A program made the position numbers and the translations under genes. The notes beneath the pieces are model-generated. The model was given only the letters and a program-made list of their open reading frames with translations. It was not told where the DNA came from and ran no database searches. From RPQJ01 sp963712815 (GTDB lineage Bacteria > Pseudomonadota > Gammaproteobacteria > Steroidobacterales > Steroidobacteraceae), in assembly GCA_963712815.1 (NCBI GenBank), contig CAVQJL010000001.1, positions 62,001 through 126,000 of the forward strand: 64,000 nucleotides of DNA, given 5' to 3'. Positions 1 through 11,491 of this stretch are shown piece by piece. The number at the start of each line of letters is the position of its first letter. The first letter of the stretch is position 1.

Positions 1-808
1 GGTTCGCGGCGCGCTTCGCGCCGCTCGGCTTCACGGTGGCGCCGGAGACGCTCGATCTGATGCGCGGCATCGTCACCCGCGGCGAAATGGCGGCGCTCGT
101 GCCGGAGCGCGTCTGGGTCGAGACGGAGCGCGCGCTCGGCGAGGATCGCCCCACGGTCTACTTCGAGGTGCTGCGCGAGTTGCGGCGCGCTCGCGGCGGT
201 GTTCCCGGAGATCGCCGCGCTCGACGGCGTGCCGCAGCCGGAAAAGTGGCATCCGGAGATCGACACCGGCGTGCACACGATGCAGGTGCTCGAGGTCGCC
301 ACCGAGCTGTCGCGCGACACGACCGTGCGCTTCGCCGCACTGGTGCACGACGTCGGCAAGGGCCTCACGCCTCGGGAGGACGTGGCCGAGCCACTTCGGT
401 CACGAGGAGGCCGGGGCGCGACTGATCGAGAAGCTCGCCGAGCGGCTGCGCATGCCCGACCGAGCACCGCGAGCTGGCGATCCTGGTGGCGCGCCACCAC
501 GCCCGGGCGCATCGCGTGGCCGAGCAGCGGCCCGCCACGGTGCTCGAACTGCTCGAGCGGACCGACGCATTCCGCCGTCCCGAGCGCTTCGAGCGCTTCC
601 TGCTCGCCTGCGAAGCCGATGCCCGCGGCCGCGGCCCCGAGCGGCGCGCCCGGCCCTATCCGCAGGCCGACCTGCTGCGACAGGCGCGCGCGGCCGCGGC
701 GGCCGTCAAGCTCGACCCGCAGGTGCTGGCCCGTGAGCCGGGCCGATCATCGCGGAGCGCATGCGCGCGGCCCGCATCGAGGCGATCCGCAAGCTCGGTA
801 ACGACTGA
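1..808 (+). CDS. cca: CCA tRNA nucleotidyltransferase, C-terminal part (frameshifted)
   Basis: This enzyme adds or repairs the 3' CCA end of tRNAs. The window holds only the C-terminal part: the tRNA-binding region followed by the HD phosphohydrolase domain typical of the long gammaproteobacterial form. Visible motifs are HPEIDTGVHTMQVLE and FAALVHDVGKGLTP near 260-370, then a later HARAHR segment and a C-terminus ending RMRAARIEAIRKLGND. The frame changes at least four times (near 190, 390, 458 and 745) while the protein stays recognisable, so I read the breaks as sequence errors. The 5' end lies outside the window. It converges on uppP with a 12-base gap. Confidence 0.85.
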
Positions 809-820
809 AAGGCGGATCCC

Positions 821-1618
821 TCAGGCGAAATGCCAGACGATCACGCCGGCGAGGATCAGCCGGTACACGGTGAACGGCAGCAGGCCGATCCGCTCGATGA
901 AGCGGATCAGGAAATGGATGCAGGCGATGCCCGACAGCGCAGCGAACGCGACGCCGACCAGCATCGGCAGCCACTGCACGGGCTCCGGCGACGTGACGAG
1001 CTTGAGCCCCTCGTAGGCGCCGGCGGCGCCGATGCCCGGGACGGCGAGCAGGAACGAGAAGCGCGCGGCGGCCGAGCGCGTGAGCCCGAGCGCGCGGCCC
1101 GCCGTCATCGTGACGCCCGAGCGCGACGTGCCCGGCATCAGCGCCAGCGCCTGCGCGCAACCGATCGCGATCGCCTGCGGCCAGGTCAGGCCGAACTCGT
1201 CCTTGGTGCCGCGACCGAACCGGTCGGCGACGTACATCAGGATGCCGAAGATCGTCAGCGTGCCGGCCACGAACAGCGGATTGCGGAAATTGGCCTCGAT
1301 GAAGTCGGCGAACAGCAGGCCGGTGAGCCCGACCGGCACGGTCGCGACGAGGATCTGCCAGGCGAGCCGGCTGTCGCGCGTGTGCTGGCGGCGCAACACC
1401 GAGTCGAGCCACGCGGTGGCCATCGTGCCGAGCTGGCGGCGGAAGTAGACCAGCAGCGCGAGCAGCGTGCCGACGTGCACCGCGACGTCGAACGCGAGGC
1501 CCTGGTCGGACCAGCCGAGGAAATGCGGAATCAGGATCAGGTGTCCCGAGCTCGAAATCGGCAGGAATTCGGAGAGGCCCTGCACGATGGCGAGGACGAT
1601 GGCCTGGACGAGATCCAT
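821..1618 (-). CDS. uppP: Undecaprenyl-diphosphatase
   Basis: Integral membrane phosphatase that recycles undecaprenyl diphosphate to the monophosphate carrier used for peptidoglycan and surface glycan synthesis; overexpression in the family gives bacitracin resistance. The 265-residue length is normal. The two family signatures are intact: EFLPISSSGH at residues 17-26 and MPGTSRSGVT about residue 160, which hold the catalytic Glu, Ser, His and Arg. The rest is a run of about eight hydrophobic segments. It starts at an ATG six bases after the stop of the methyltransferase gene, so the two are probably cotranscribed. Confidence 0.95.
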   Translation of the reverse strand: MDLVQAIVLAIVQGLSEFLPISSSGHLILIPHFLGWSDQGLAFDVAVHVGTLLALLVYFRRQLGTMATAWLDSVLRRQHTRDSRLAWQILVATVPVGLTGLLFADFIEANFRNPLFVAGTLTIFGILMYVADRFGRGTKDEFGLTWPQAIAIGCAQALALMPGTSRSGVTMTAGRALGLTRSAAARFSFLLAVPGIGAAGAYEGLKLVTSPEPVQWLPMLVGVAFAALSGIACIHFLIRFIERIGLLPFTVYRLILAGVIVWHFA

Positions 1619-1624
1619 GGTTAC

Positions 1625-2804
1625 CTACAGGGTGTGTCGAAGATCGCGCACGGCGAAGCCGCGCAGGGGCGAATCGTAACCGCGGGCGAGCGCAATCGCC
1701 TTGAAACGCTCGCCCATCTCGCCCGGAAGTGTGAGCACCATCGCCTGCCGGGACAGGTTGACCCGCTGGACGACGTCGAGGTCGGCCACGTTGGCGACGA
1801 ACTCGCCGATGCCGTTGCCGATCAGGAAATGCGCCTGCGTGGCGTAGCCCGCGAGCGCCAGGCCGGCCGCGGCGGCCGGCCTCGGCCACCGCGGTGAAAT
1901 CCACCCAGGCCGTGATGTCCTGCAGCCCGAGCCGGACGAACGGGTCGTCGTGGAAGCGGTGACGGAAGTGGCAGAGCAGCGTGCCGTCGCTGCGCTCGGG
2001 CGCGTAGTACTCGCGCCGCGGCAGGCCGTAGTCCACGAACAGCATCACGCCGCGGTCGAGTACGGCGCCGAGCGCGGCCATCCAGTGGCTGAGGCCGAGG
2101 TTGATCTCGGACATGTAGCCCTCCGGCCAGCTCACGCCGGTCTCCGGCTCGAGGCAAACCACGGCCTCGCGCAGCGACTCGGGCGCCGGCGCCTCGGACC
2201 ACGTCGATGCGCCGAGGTGCCAGGCGACGCCGAGCGCGTGGATCGTCCCGTCGCGCCGAACGAAGCGCTCGACCGGCATCGCGTCGAGCACTTCGTTGGC
2301 GACGATCACGCCGTCGAGCCCGCCCGGCAGCCGATCGAGCCATTCGACGCGATCGAGCAGCCGGGGCACGGCCGCGGCCAGGGTCTCCTGCTGGCGCTCG
2401 CGCAGGTCGGCACTGACGTCCAGGATCCGGTAGCGGCGCGGCAGCGCGTCGCGCCGCTCGAGTTCGTCCAGCATCGCCGCCGCCATGACGCCCGAGCCCG
2501 CGCCGAGTTCGAGCACGTCGCCGCCGCCGAGGGTCTGCAGGATCTCGGCGCACTGCACGGCGAGACAGCGGCTGAACACCGGCGCCACCTCGGGCGCGGT
2601 GACGAAGTCGCCGGCGGCGCCGAACTTGCGAGCGCCGGCGCTGTAGTAGCCGAGCCCCGGCTCGTACAGCGCGATCTGCATGAAGCGGGCGAAACTGATC
2701 CAGCCGCCGGCGCGCTCGATCTCCTCGCGCAGCCGCGCGCCGAGCCGCTCGCTGTGCGCAGCCTCCTCGGGCGTCAGGTCCGGCAGCTCCAGCGCGACGC
2801 TCAA
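1625..2804 (-). CDS. MidA/NDUFAF7-like SAM-dependent methyltransferase (one frameshift)
   Basis: Predicted class I SAM-dependent protein methyltransferase of the COG1565 family, whose eukaryotic member NDUFAF7 methylates an arginine of a respiratory complex I subunit; the bacterial substrate is not settled. Conserved blocks are FMQIALYEPGLGYYSAGARK, the SAM-binding VLELGAGSGVMA and VIVANEVLDAMP, and later GVMLFVDYGLPRREYY. A break near 1855-1875 separates these from a C-terminus that ends DSPLRGFAVRDLRHTL in another frame. I place the start at a TTG (2804) because no ATG fits ahead of the conserved N-terminus; this is uncertain. It is divergent from the pteridine reductase gene, with about 87 bases between. 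Confidence 0.8.
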
Positions 2805-2891
2805 GCGGCGAATCCCCGGGCCGCGACACCGCGAAACGACGTCCGGTATCGTCAACCCGTCCAGCCGCCGGCCGCACATCGACACGACACC

Positions 2892-3637
2892 ATGGATTCC
2901 ACCCTGCCTCTCGCCGACCGCTGCGTGCTGGTCACGGGCGGCGCCAAGCGCCTCGGCGCGGCGATCGGACGCCAGCTGCACGCCTCGGGCGCCAGCCTCG
3001 TGGTGCATTACCATCAGTCGCGTACGTCTGCGGACGCGCTGGTGGCCGAATTCGAGGCCCTGCGCCCGGGCTCCGCGCTGGCCGTGCGCGCGGATCTGCA
3101 CGAGGTCGAGCGCCTGCCCGCGCTCGTGGCGGCAGCGGTCTCGCGCTTCGGCCGGCTCGACGTGCTGGTGAACAACGCCTCGACGTTCTACCCGACGCCG
3201 GTCGGGACGATCACGGACGCCCAGTTCGACGACCTCGTCGGCACCAACCTGCGCGCGCCGCTGTTCCTGTCGCAGGCCGCTGCGCCAGCGCTCGCGCCAC
3301 GCAGGGCCTGATCATCAACATGGTGGACATCCACGGCCTGCGTCCGCTGCGCGCGCACCCGGTGTACTCGGCGGCGAAGGCCGGGCTCGTGATGCTGACC
3401 AAGTCGCTCGCGCGCGAGCTCGGTCCCGACGTGCGCGTCAACGGCATCGCACCGGGGCCGGTGCTGTGGCCCGAGCGCGACCTCGACGACGCGCTCAAGG
3501 CCGAGATCATCGCGAAGACCGCGCTGAGGCGCAGCGGCTCGCCCGACGACATCGCTCGCGCGGCGCACTTCTTCGCCGTCGATGCGCCCTACGTCACCGG
3601 GCAGGTGATCGCCGTGGACGGTGGCCGCAGCCTCTGA
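2892..3637 (+). CDS. folM: Pteridine reductase (FolM-like SDR), one frameshift
   Basis: Short-chain dehydrogenase that reduces dihydrobiopterin or dihydrofolate with NADPH. It has the TGGAKRLG nucleotide-binding motif (the TGxxxRxG variant typical of pteridine reductases rather than TGxxxGxG), NNAS, and the YSAAKAG catalytic Tyr/Lys pair, and it ends GQVIAVDGGRSL. The reading frame breaks once near 3295-3315, between PALAP and QGLIINMVDIHG. The repaired length of about 247 residues is normal. Its position beside folK and folB supports a role in pterin/folate metabolism. The start is the ATG directly before the Rossmann fold. Confidence 0.82.
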
Positions 3638-3684
3638 GCCGCAGTCGGGCTCGCCGGACCGCGATCGCAACGCGCCGGCGTCGC

Positions 3685-4193
3685 TCATTCCTCCGGGCTC
3701 CTCGCTGGCCAGCCGAGGTCCACCGCCTCGAGCGGGTGCTCGGCCCGGGCAAATCCGCGCCACAATCGGCGAGCGTGACGCCGAGCGTCGGGTGCACGAA
3801 GCCGGGCGCAATCTCGGCCGCCGGCCCGAGCATGTAGGCGCGACGCAGCAGATCAGGGCGCGGCAGCACGAGGCCCGGCTCGTCGCAGACCGTGTCGCCG
3901 AACAGCAGGATGTCGAGGTCCATCGAGCGCGGCGCCCACTTGGGCGCGTGGCGCTCGCGACCGCAAAGGCTCTCCGCCTCGTGCAGGTGGCCGATCACCG
4001 CGTGCACGTCGTCGCCGGTGTCGAAGCCGACGACGAGGTTGATGAAGTCCTCGCCTTCGAACCCGACGGCCTCGTTGCGGTAGGCCCGCGAGCAGCGCAG
4101 GTCCGGGTAGTGCGCCGCGAGGGCGTCGAGCGCGCGGCGCAGGTTCGCGACCGGCTCGATGTTACTGCCCGCCGCGACGAGGACCTTGGTCAC
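3685..4193 (-). CDS. folK: HPPK, folate pyrophosphokinase (one frameshift near C-terminus)
   Basis: 2-Amino-4-hydroxy-6-hydroxymethyldihydropteridine diphosphokinase, which transfers pyrophosphate from ATP to the pterin in folate synthesis. The protein begins VTKVLVAAGSNIEP and carries the Mg/pterin-binding block PRSMDLDILLFGD and the RPDLLRRAYML region. The GTG start overlaps the folB stop as GTGA. The frame breaks at an AA pair (3764-3765, TT on the coding strand); a third T restores the typical ending LADLWRGFARAEHPLEAV and a stop at 3685. Confidence 0.88.
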
Positions 4194-4570
4194 GCCGCGC
4201 CCACGCCGCCTGCGTAGTCCTCGCGGCGGCGCTCGATCAGGATGCCGACGTCGCGCGAGCCGCGGATCGCGCCCTGCTTGTTGAGCCGCACCCGGACCCA
4301 CGCCACGTCGAACTCGGTGACGACGATCTCGGCGATGCGGTCGGTGAGGGTCTCGACGAGCTGGAACTGCGACTCGCTGACGAACTGCAGCAGGCGCTTG
4401 GAGACGCGCTTGTAGTCGAGCGTGTCCTCGATCACGTCGGTCGCCGCCGCGCGGCGGATGTCGGCGCCCATCTCGAGGTCGATGACGACCTTCTGCTTGA
4501 CGCGCCGCTCCCAGTCCCAGATGCCGATGATGCATTCGGTGGTGAGGCCGGTGAGGAAGATGACGTCCAT
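4190..4570 (-). CDS. folB: Dihydroneopterin aldolase
   Basis: Converts 7,8-dihydroneopterin to 6-hydroxymethyl-7,8-dihydropterin and glycolaldehyde, the step before FolK. At 126 residues it is the usual size. Substrate-binding Glu in LTTECIIGIWDWER, the Tyr in EDTLDYKRV and the catalytic Lys in LNKQGAIRGSRDVGI are present. The ATG start follows closely on the tsaD stop region (57 bases), and the stop overlaps the folK start, so folB-folK form a translationally coupled pair. Confidence 0.95.
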   Translation of the reverse strand: MDVIFLTGLTTECIIGIWDWERRVKQKVVIDLEMGADIRRAAATDVIEDTLDYKRVSKRLLQFVSESQFQLVETLTDRIAEIVVTEFDVAWVRVRLNKQGAIRGSRDVGILIERRREDYAGGVGAA

Positions 4571-4627
4571 GGAGGGGCAACTCGCGGGTTGGGGAGGACG
4601 GATAGTGACGGGAGCGCCGCCGATGCG

Positions 4628-5660
4628 CTAGAGCGGCGTGGCGCCGGCGGGCGGAACGAGATCGGCCATGGGCCAGCGGGCCCGGGCCTGGATCGCGAGG
4701 TCGTCGCGCTGTCCGGCGGCCAGGCGCAGGTGGCCGAGCAGCGCGATCATCGCGGCGTTGTCGGTGCAGAACTCGACGCGCGGATAGACGACCCGCACGC
4801 CCGCCTGCTCGCCCATGGCCCGCATCCGCGCGCGCAGGCGCCGGTTGGCGCCGACGCCGCCGGCCACGACCAGCGTGCGCGCACCGGTCGCCTCGAGCGC
4901 GCGCCGGCACTTGATGACCAGCGTGTCGACCACGGCCTCCTCGAAGGCGTGCGCAGCGTCGGCGCGCGTCTGGTCGTCGAGTTCGCGGTCGCGCAGGGCC
5001 ACGACCACGGCCGTCTTGAGGCCGCTGAAGCTGAAATCGAGGCCCGGCCGCTCGGTCAGCGGCCGCGGGAAGCGGAACACGTCGGGGCGCCCGCGCTCGG
5101 CCAGGGCCGCAAGCTGCGGACCGCCCGGATAGCCGAGCCCGAGCAGCTTGGCGGTCTTGTCGAACGCCTCGCCGGCCGCATCGTCGAGCGACTGGCCGAG
5201 GATCTCGTATCGGCCGACGCCCTCCACCTGCGCAAGCAGCGTGTGGCCGCCCGAGACCAGCAGCGCCACGAACGGGAACCGCGGGCGGCTCGGGCTCGAG
5301 CAGCGGCGCGAGCAGATGGCCCTCCATGTGATGCACCCCAAGGCAGGGCACACGCCAGGCATACGCGAGGCTCCGGGCCACCGCCGCACCGACCAGCAGC
5401 GCACCCACGAGGCCCGGGCCGCTGGTGTAGGCGACGCCGTCGATGGCACCGGCACCGCCGGCTCCATCGAGCACTTTCCTGAGCAATGGCAACAACTTGC
5501 GAAGGTGATCCCGGGAGGCAAGCTCGGGCACGACGCCGCCGTAGGCCGCGTGCAGCTCGACCTGGCTGTACACCTCGTGCGCGAGCAGGCCGGCGTCGCC
5601 GCCTTCGTAGACGGCCACCGCGGTCTCGTCGCAGGAGGTTTCCAGGCCCAGCACGCGCAT
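4628..5660 (-). CDS. tsaD: tRNA N6-threonylcarbamoyladenosine transferase TsaD (one frameshift)
   Basis: Transfers the threonylcarbamoyl group to A37 of ANN-decoding tRNAs, working with TsaB/TsaE/TsaC; ASKHA fold with a bound metal. The protein begins MRVLGLETSCDET and has GVVPELASRDH, the metal-binding HHMEGHL, SGGHT, and the late CTDNAAM motif whose Asp is a metal ligand. The frame changes once near 5275-5290, between LLEPEPP and FVALLVSGGHT. I use the second possible start, ATG 5660; a TTG three codons upstream is also in frame. Divergent from rpsU. Confidence 0.92.
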
Positions 5661-5663
5661 GTT

Positions 5664-5691
5664 TTGCAATTCTTTCCGCGATCTCTAAAAT
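5664..5691 (+). promoter_or_regulatory. Sigma-70 type promoter of the rpsU-yqeY-dnaG-rpoD unit
   Basis: TTGCAA (5664-5669), a 16-base spacer and TAAAAT (5686-5691) form a good -35/-10 pair 75 bases upstream of rpsU, in a locally AT-richer stretch between the divergent tsaD and rpsU genes. Promoter activity is inferred from consensus and position only. Confidence 0.6.
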
Positions 5692-5766
5692 TCGCGGTCC
5701 TTTTAGCCGGCAGCGCGTCCCCAGGCCGTGGCCGGGAATCCAGACCAGACCCTCGACGAGGTTGCG

Positions 5767-5985
5767 ATGCCCAGCGTCCGCGTTCGTGAGAACGAATACT
5801 TCGATGCCGCCCTGCGCCGTTTCAAGCGTGCCTGCGAGAAGGCCGGCGTGCTTACCGAACTGCGGCGCCGTGAATTCTACGAGAAGCCGACCCAGGAGCG
5901 GAAACGCAAGAAGGCGGCGGCCGTGAAGCGTCACCAGAAGCGCGGCATGCGCGACTTCTCGGCGCCGCGCGCCCGCAATTACTGA
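5767..5985 (+). CDS. rpsU: 30S ribosomal protein S21
   Basis: Small-subunit ribosomal protein at the platform, needed for efficient initiation on many mRNAs. The 72-residue protein begins MPSVRVRENEYFDAALRRFK and ends with the usual basic tail (RKRKKAAAVKRHQKRG). I chose ATG 5767 because it gives the family's exact N-terminus; an upstream in-frame ATG would add a non-conserved extension. First gene of the macromolecular-synthesis cluster, 14 bases ahead of yqeY. Confidence 0.97.
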   Translation: MPSVRVRENEYFDAALRRFKRACEKAGVLTELRRREFYEKPTQERKRKKAAAVKRHQKRGMRDFSAPRARNY

Positions 5986-5999
5986 GTCCCGCTCGTCCC

Positions 6000-6445
6000 G
6001 TGACGCTCAAGGAGCGCATCACCGAGGACATGAAGGCCGCCATGCGGGCCTCCGACAAGGAGCGCCTCTCGACCATCCGCATGGTGCAGGCCGCGATCAA
6101 GCAGCGTGAAGTCGACGAGCGGATCACGCTCGACGACGCGCAGGTGATCGCGGTGCTCGAGAAGATGGTCAAGCAGCGCAGGGAATCGATCGTCCAGTTC
6201 GAGCAGGGCGGCCGCATCGATCTCGCCGACAAGGAAAAGCGCGAGATCGCTCTGCTGCAGGCCTACCTCCCCGCCCAGCTTTCCGACGCCGAAGTCGATG
6301 CCATCGTCCGGAGGCCATCGCCGCCACCGGCGCCGTCTCGGTCAAGGACATGGGCAAGGTCATGGCGGCCGTGAAGGCGAAGGCCGCCGGGCGGGCCGAC
6401 ATGGGCGCGGTGAGCGCCCGCATCAAGGCCGCTCTCTCCGCCTGA
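6000..6445 (+). CDS. yqeY: GatB/YqeY domain protein (one frameshift)
   Basis: Small protein of about 148 residues related to the tRNA-binding tail domain of GatB; commonly found between rpsU and dnaG. Its exact role is not established. It starts at GTG (VTLKERITEDMKAAMRA) and has the conserved KQRRESIVQFEQGGR and ALLQAYLPAQLSD blocks. The frame breaks at a GG pair (6310-6311); a third G restores REAIAATGAVSVKDMGKVM and a stop at 6445. Confidence 0.9.
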
Positions 6446-6550
6446 CGTGCCGCTCGGTGTCGGGCCAGCGGCCCGGCTTCGGTTCTCAACCCTCCAGGAT
6501 TTCCGCGGCACTTGCACACGTCGCCTAGTGTCGCTGTTGCGACGGTGGCC

Positions 6551-6622
6551 GGGGTGGGTTCGGGTCCTGTTCCTGCTCGCGCGGAAGATATGCTCGCTGG
6601 AACAGGACCCCGAACCCACCCC
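6551..6622. repeat. Long hairpin A (23-24 bp arms)
   Basis: Arms 6551-6573 and 6599-6622 pair over 23 positions with a single bulged C in the right arm. The 25-nt loop (6574-6598), read on the minus strand, contains GCGAGCATATC and ends CGCGAGCA, closely matching the loop of the hairpin at 6853-6911. Confidence 0.85.
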
Positions 6623-6637
6623 TTGAGTCGCGCCTGA

Positions 6638-6702
6638 GCGACTGGTCGGCGAGGGGCGATGGCGCGCAAGGGACCGGTGGCGAACGCTCGCCGATCAGTC
6701 GC
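6638..6702. repeat. Hairpin B (16 bp arms, one mismatch)
   Basis: GCGACTGGTCGGCGAG (6638-6653) pairs with CTCGCCGATCAGTCGC (6687-6702), 15 of 16 as Watson-Crick and one as a G-T wobble. The 33-nt loop has no obvious similarity to loops A and D. Confidence 0.75.
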
Positions 6703-6800
6703 ACGGCGCATCCGGCGGAAGGATTGCGAAGAGCGGCCTGATGCGGTCGCAAGGGGGCCGCGATCGTGAAGCGGGGTCCGGTGCGTGCTTCGTGCGCCGT

Positions 6801-6830
6801 GCGAGTTTTCGCGCCCGGGCGAAAACTCGC
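6801..6830. repeat. Hairpin C (perfect 12 bp arms)
   Basis: GCGAGTTTTCGC (6801-6812) and GCGAAAACTCGC (6819-6830) are perfectly complementary around a 6-nt GC loop. The T4/A4 run makes it stand out from the GC-rich surroundings. Confidence 0.85.
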
Positions 6831-6852
6831 CCAGGCGCCGCGTATCGGCGCT

Positions 6853-6911
6853 CGATCCGGGTCCGGCCGGGCGAGCATGTCGGTTTGGCGAGCCAGGCCG
6901 GACCCGGATCG
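6853..6911. repeat. Hairpin D (perfect 16 bp arms), sister of hairpin A
   Basis: CGATCCGGGTCCGGCC (6853-6868) pairs perfectly with 6896-6911 around a 27-nt loop containing GCGAGCATGTC and GGCGAGCC. Loop and stem (core CGGGTCC) resemble hairpin A in the opposite orientation, which suggests one repeat family with compensatory stem changes. Confidence 0.8.
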
Positions 6912-7046
6912 AACGCCCGCCACCGCGGCCTGACTCGTGAGCATTCGCGCCGTCGACGATGAGAACCGCTCGCAACCGAGCGAGCCTTGCGACGCAAGCA
7001 GCGCGACCCCACTATCACCAGCCCCCCGCAACCCTCAATTACGCCC

Positions 7047-8858
7047 GTGGCCGGTCGCATCCCACAGCACTTCATCGACGAGCTGATCGCCCGCACCGAC
7101 ATCATCGAGGTGATCGGCAGCCGGGTGCAGTTGAAGCGCGCCGGGCGCGAGTACAAGGCCTGCTGCCCGTTTCACGACGAGAAGTCGCCCTCCTTCACGG
7201 TCAGCCCGGACAAGCAGTTCTATCACTGCTTCGGCTGCGGCGCGCACGGCACGGCACTCGGCTTCGTCATGGACTACGACCACGCGAGCTTCGTCGAGGC
7301 GGTCGAGGATCTCGCGGCCCGCGCCGGCCTCGAGGTGCCGCGCGAGGGTGGCGCGGCGGCGCCAGCCCAGCCGCACGACGAGTTGTATGTCGCGCTCGAG
7401 CGCGCCGGGCTTTTCTATCGCCAGTCGCTGAGCGGGGAGGCCCGGGCCCGGGATTACCTCGCCGGTCGCGGTCTCGGCGCCGACATCGTCCAGCGCTTCG
7501 GCATCGGCTATGCGCCGGCCCGCTGGGACGCGCTCATCGACCGCTACGGCACCACGGAGGACGAACGACAGGTGCTGCTGCGCGCCGGGCTCGTGATCGA
7601 GCGCCAGCCGGACGCTGAACGCGGCAAGACAGCGGGCTTCTACGACCGCTTCCGCGACCGCGTGATGTTCCCGATCCGCGACACGCGCGGCCGCAGCATC
7701 GGTTTGGGCGGTCGCGTGCTCGACGGCAGCGAACCCAAGTACCTCAACTCGCCCGAGACGGAGTTGTTCCACAAAGGCCGGGAACTCTATGGCCTGTTCG
7801 AGGCGAGGCAGGCAACGCGCAGCCTGCAGCGGCTGCTGGTGGTCGAGGGATACATGGACGTCGTGAGCCTGCACCAGGCTGGCATCACCTACGCCGTCGC
7901 CACGCTCGGCACCGCGACTACGCCCGAGCACCTGCAGCGCATCTTCCGCCTCGTGGGTGAGGTCGTTTTCTGCTTCGACGGCGACCGCGCCGGCCGGGCC
8001 GCGGCCTGGCGCGCGCTCGAGAACGCCGTAGGCGAGGTCAAGCAGGGTCGCCAGGTCCGCTTCCTGTTCCTGCCCGACGGCCAGGATCCGGACTCGCTGG
8101 TGCAGGCAGAAGGCGCCGAGGCGTTCGAGGCCCGCCTCGCTAATGCCCTGCCGTTGTCCGACTACCTGATCCGGGAGCTGTCCTCGCGCGCCGACATCGC
8201 CAGCGTGGATGGCCGCGCGAAGCTCGTGGAACTGGCCCGCCCGCTGCTGCGCCGCATCCCGTCGGACGTCTATCGCGAGCTGCTGGTGGCGCAGCTGGCC
8301 GACGTGATCCGCATGCCGGCCGGGCGGCTCGTCGAGCTGCTCGAGGCCGATACTGCGACGCCGACCTCGACGCGCAGCGACACCGCCTCGCAGCGCGCGG
8401 CGAGGCCTGCGCCCGCCGTGGCCGGACGGGGCAACCTCGTGCGCCAGGCGATCAGCCTGCTGGTGCACCACCCCGCCGCGGGCGCCGGGATTCCAGTCGC
8501 CGAGGCGCTGGAGGGACTGGGGCGCCCCGGCGTTCCGCTGCTCCTCGAACTGCTCGCACAACTGCGGGAAGATCCGGTAGCGAGCACCGGCGCGCTGCTC
8601 GAGCGCTGGCGAGGGCGGCCCGAGCACGCCCCTCTTTCTCGACTTGCCGCCGGTGAGTGTCTGGTCGCCGATGCCGAGGCAGCCGCCGCCGAGATCCGCT
8701 CGTCGCTGGAGCGACTCGTGACCGACCATGTGCTCGATCGGCTGCAGGCGCTGGAGGAAAAGTCCCGTGCCGAGCCCCTGACGGCGGAGGAGAAGACCGA
8801 GCTGCAGGGACTGTTGCGCTCCCGCGTCCAATCCGCCTCCGCGCCCGGCGCGAAGTAG
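7047..8858 (+). CDS. dnaG: DNA primase
   Basis: Synthesises RNA primers at the replication fork and is recruited by DnaB. The 603-residue protein has the CHC2 zinc ribbon with C40, H43, C61 and C64, exactly as in the E. coli enzyme, then the TOPRIM core (VVEGYMDVVSL with the acidic Glu, and FCFDGDRAGRAA), and a C-terminal helicase-binding region from about residue 430. I chose GTG 7047, which gives the canonical start MAGRIPQHFIDELIARTDI; an upstream in-frame start would add 20 non-conserved residues. The gene is intact and lies 75 bases upstream of rpoD. Confidence 0.97.
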   Translation: MAGRIPQHFIDELIARTDIIEVIGSRVQLKRAGREYKACCPFHDEKSPSFTVSPDKQFYHCFGCGAHGTALGFVMDYDHASFVEAVEDLAARAGLEVPREGGAAAPAQPHDELYVALERAGLFYRQSLSGEARARDYLAGRGLGADIVQRFGIGYAPARWDALIDRYGTTEDERQVLLRAGLVIERQPDAERGKTAGFYDRFRDRVMFPIRDTRGRSIGLGGRVLDGSEPKYLNSPETELFHKGRELYGLFEARQATRSLQRLLVVEGYMDVVSLHQAGITYAVATLGTATTPEHLQRIFRLVGEVVFCFDGDRAGRAAAWRALENAVGEVKQGRQVRFLFLPDGQDPDSLVQAEGAEAFEARLANALPLSDYLIRELSSRADIASVDGRAKLVELARPLLRRIPSDVYRELLVAQLADVIRMPAGRLVELLEADTATPTSTRSDTASQRAARPAPAVAGRGNLVRQAISLLVHHPAAGAGIPVAEALEGLGRPGVPLLLELLAQLREDPVASTGALLERWRGRPEHAPLSRLAAGECLVADAEAAAAEIRSSLERLVTDHVLDRLQALEEKSRAEPLTAEEKTELQGLLRSRVQSASAPGAK

Positions 8859-8933
8859 TGCGGCAGGTGGCGGACCCGCTATGGTACTATTCCGCTCTTT
8901 TATTCACCCCCTCCCTTTCCTGAGGCGCCCATC

Positions 8934-11294
<2,361 letters not shown>

Positions 11295-11351
11295 GCCAGC
11301 GCGGGCCCGGTCCCGCCCGCGAAAGGCCCGCGGGTTTGCCCCGCAGAGCAG

Positions 11352-11394
11352 AAAAGAGAACGCCCGCGACTTGACGTCGCGGGCGTTCTCTTTT
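11352..11394 (+). terminator. Rho-independent terminator after rpoD
   Basis: Perfect 19-bp inverted repeat (11352-11370 and 11376-11394) with a TTGAC loop; the left arm begins AAAAGAGAA and the right arm ends TTCTCTTTT, so it can terminate in both directions. It closes the rpsU-rpoD unit and could also stop readthrough from the opposing PEP-CTERM gene. Confidence 0.95.
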
Positions 11395-11491
11395 GTTGCA
11401 CCGGTCCGGCGCCGGCCCGGCCTCGCCGGACCGGCGAAGCCGTGAGCGGGGACCTTCGGTTCCGGTCCCGCCGCCCCCGGATCTGTAAAGT

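Larger units (their letters stand above)
6446..7046 (+). other. 601-bp intergenic region packed with inverted repeats, before dnaG
   Basis: No convincing coding sequence on either strand. At least five inverted repeats occupy much of it (listed separately), plus smaller ones such as the two at 6967-6998 (CGCTCG-CAAC-CGAGCG and CTTGCG-A-CGCAAG). It separates yqeY from dnaG and could attenuate or process the rpsU-dnaG-rpoD transcript; REP-like mobile hairpins are an alternative. Confidence 0.7.

Noticed and set aside
1..808. cca as a decayed pseudogene
   Set aside because: Four indels with intact motifs between them in an essential gene, with the same error pattern elsewhere, fit sequencing error.
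6525..7156. Arg/Pro-rich open frames across the dnaG upstream region
   Set aside because: They are translations of hairpin arms and do not have protein-like composition.
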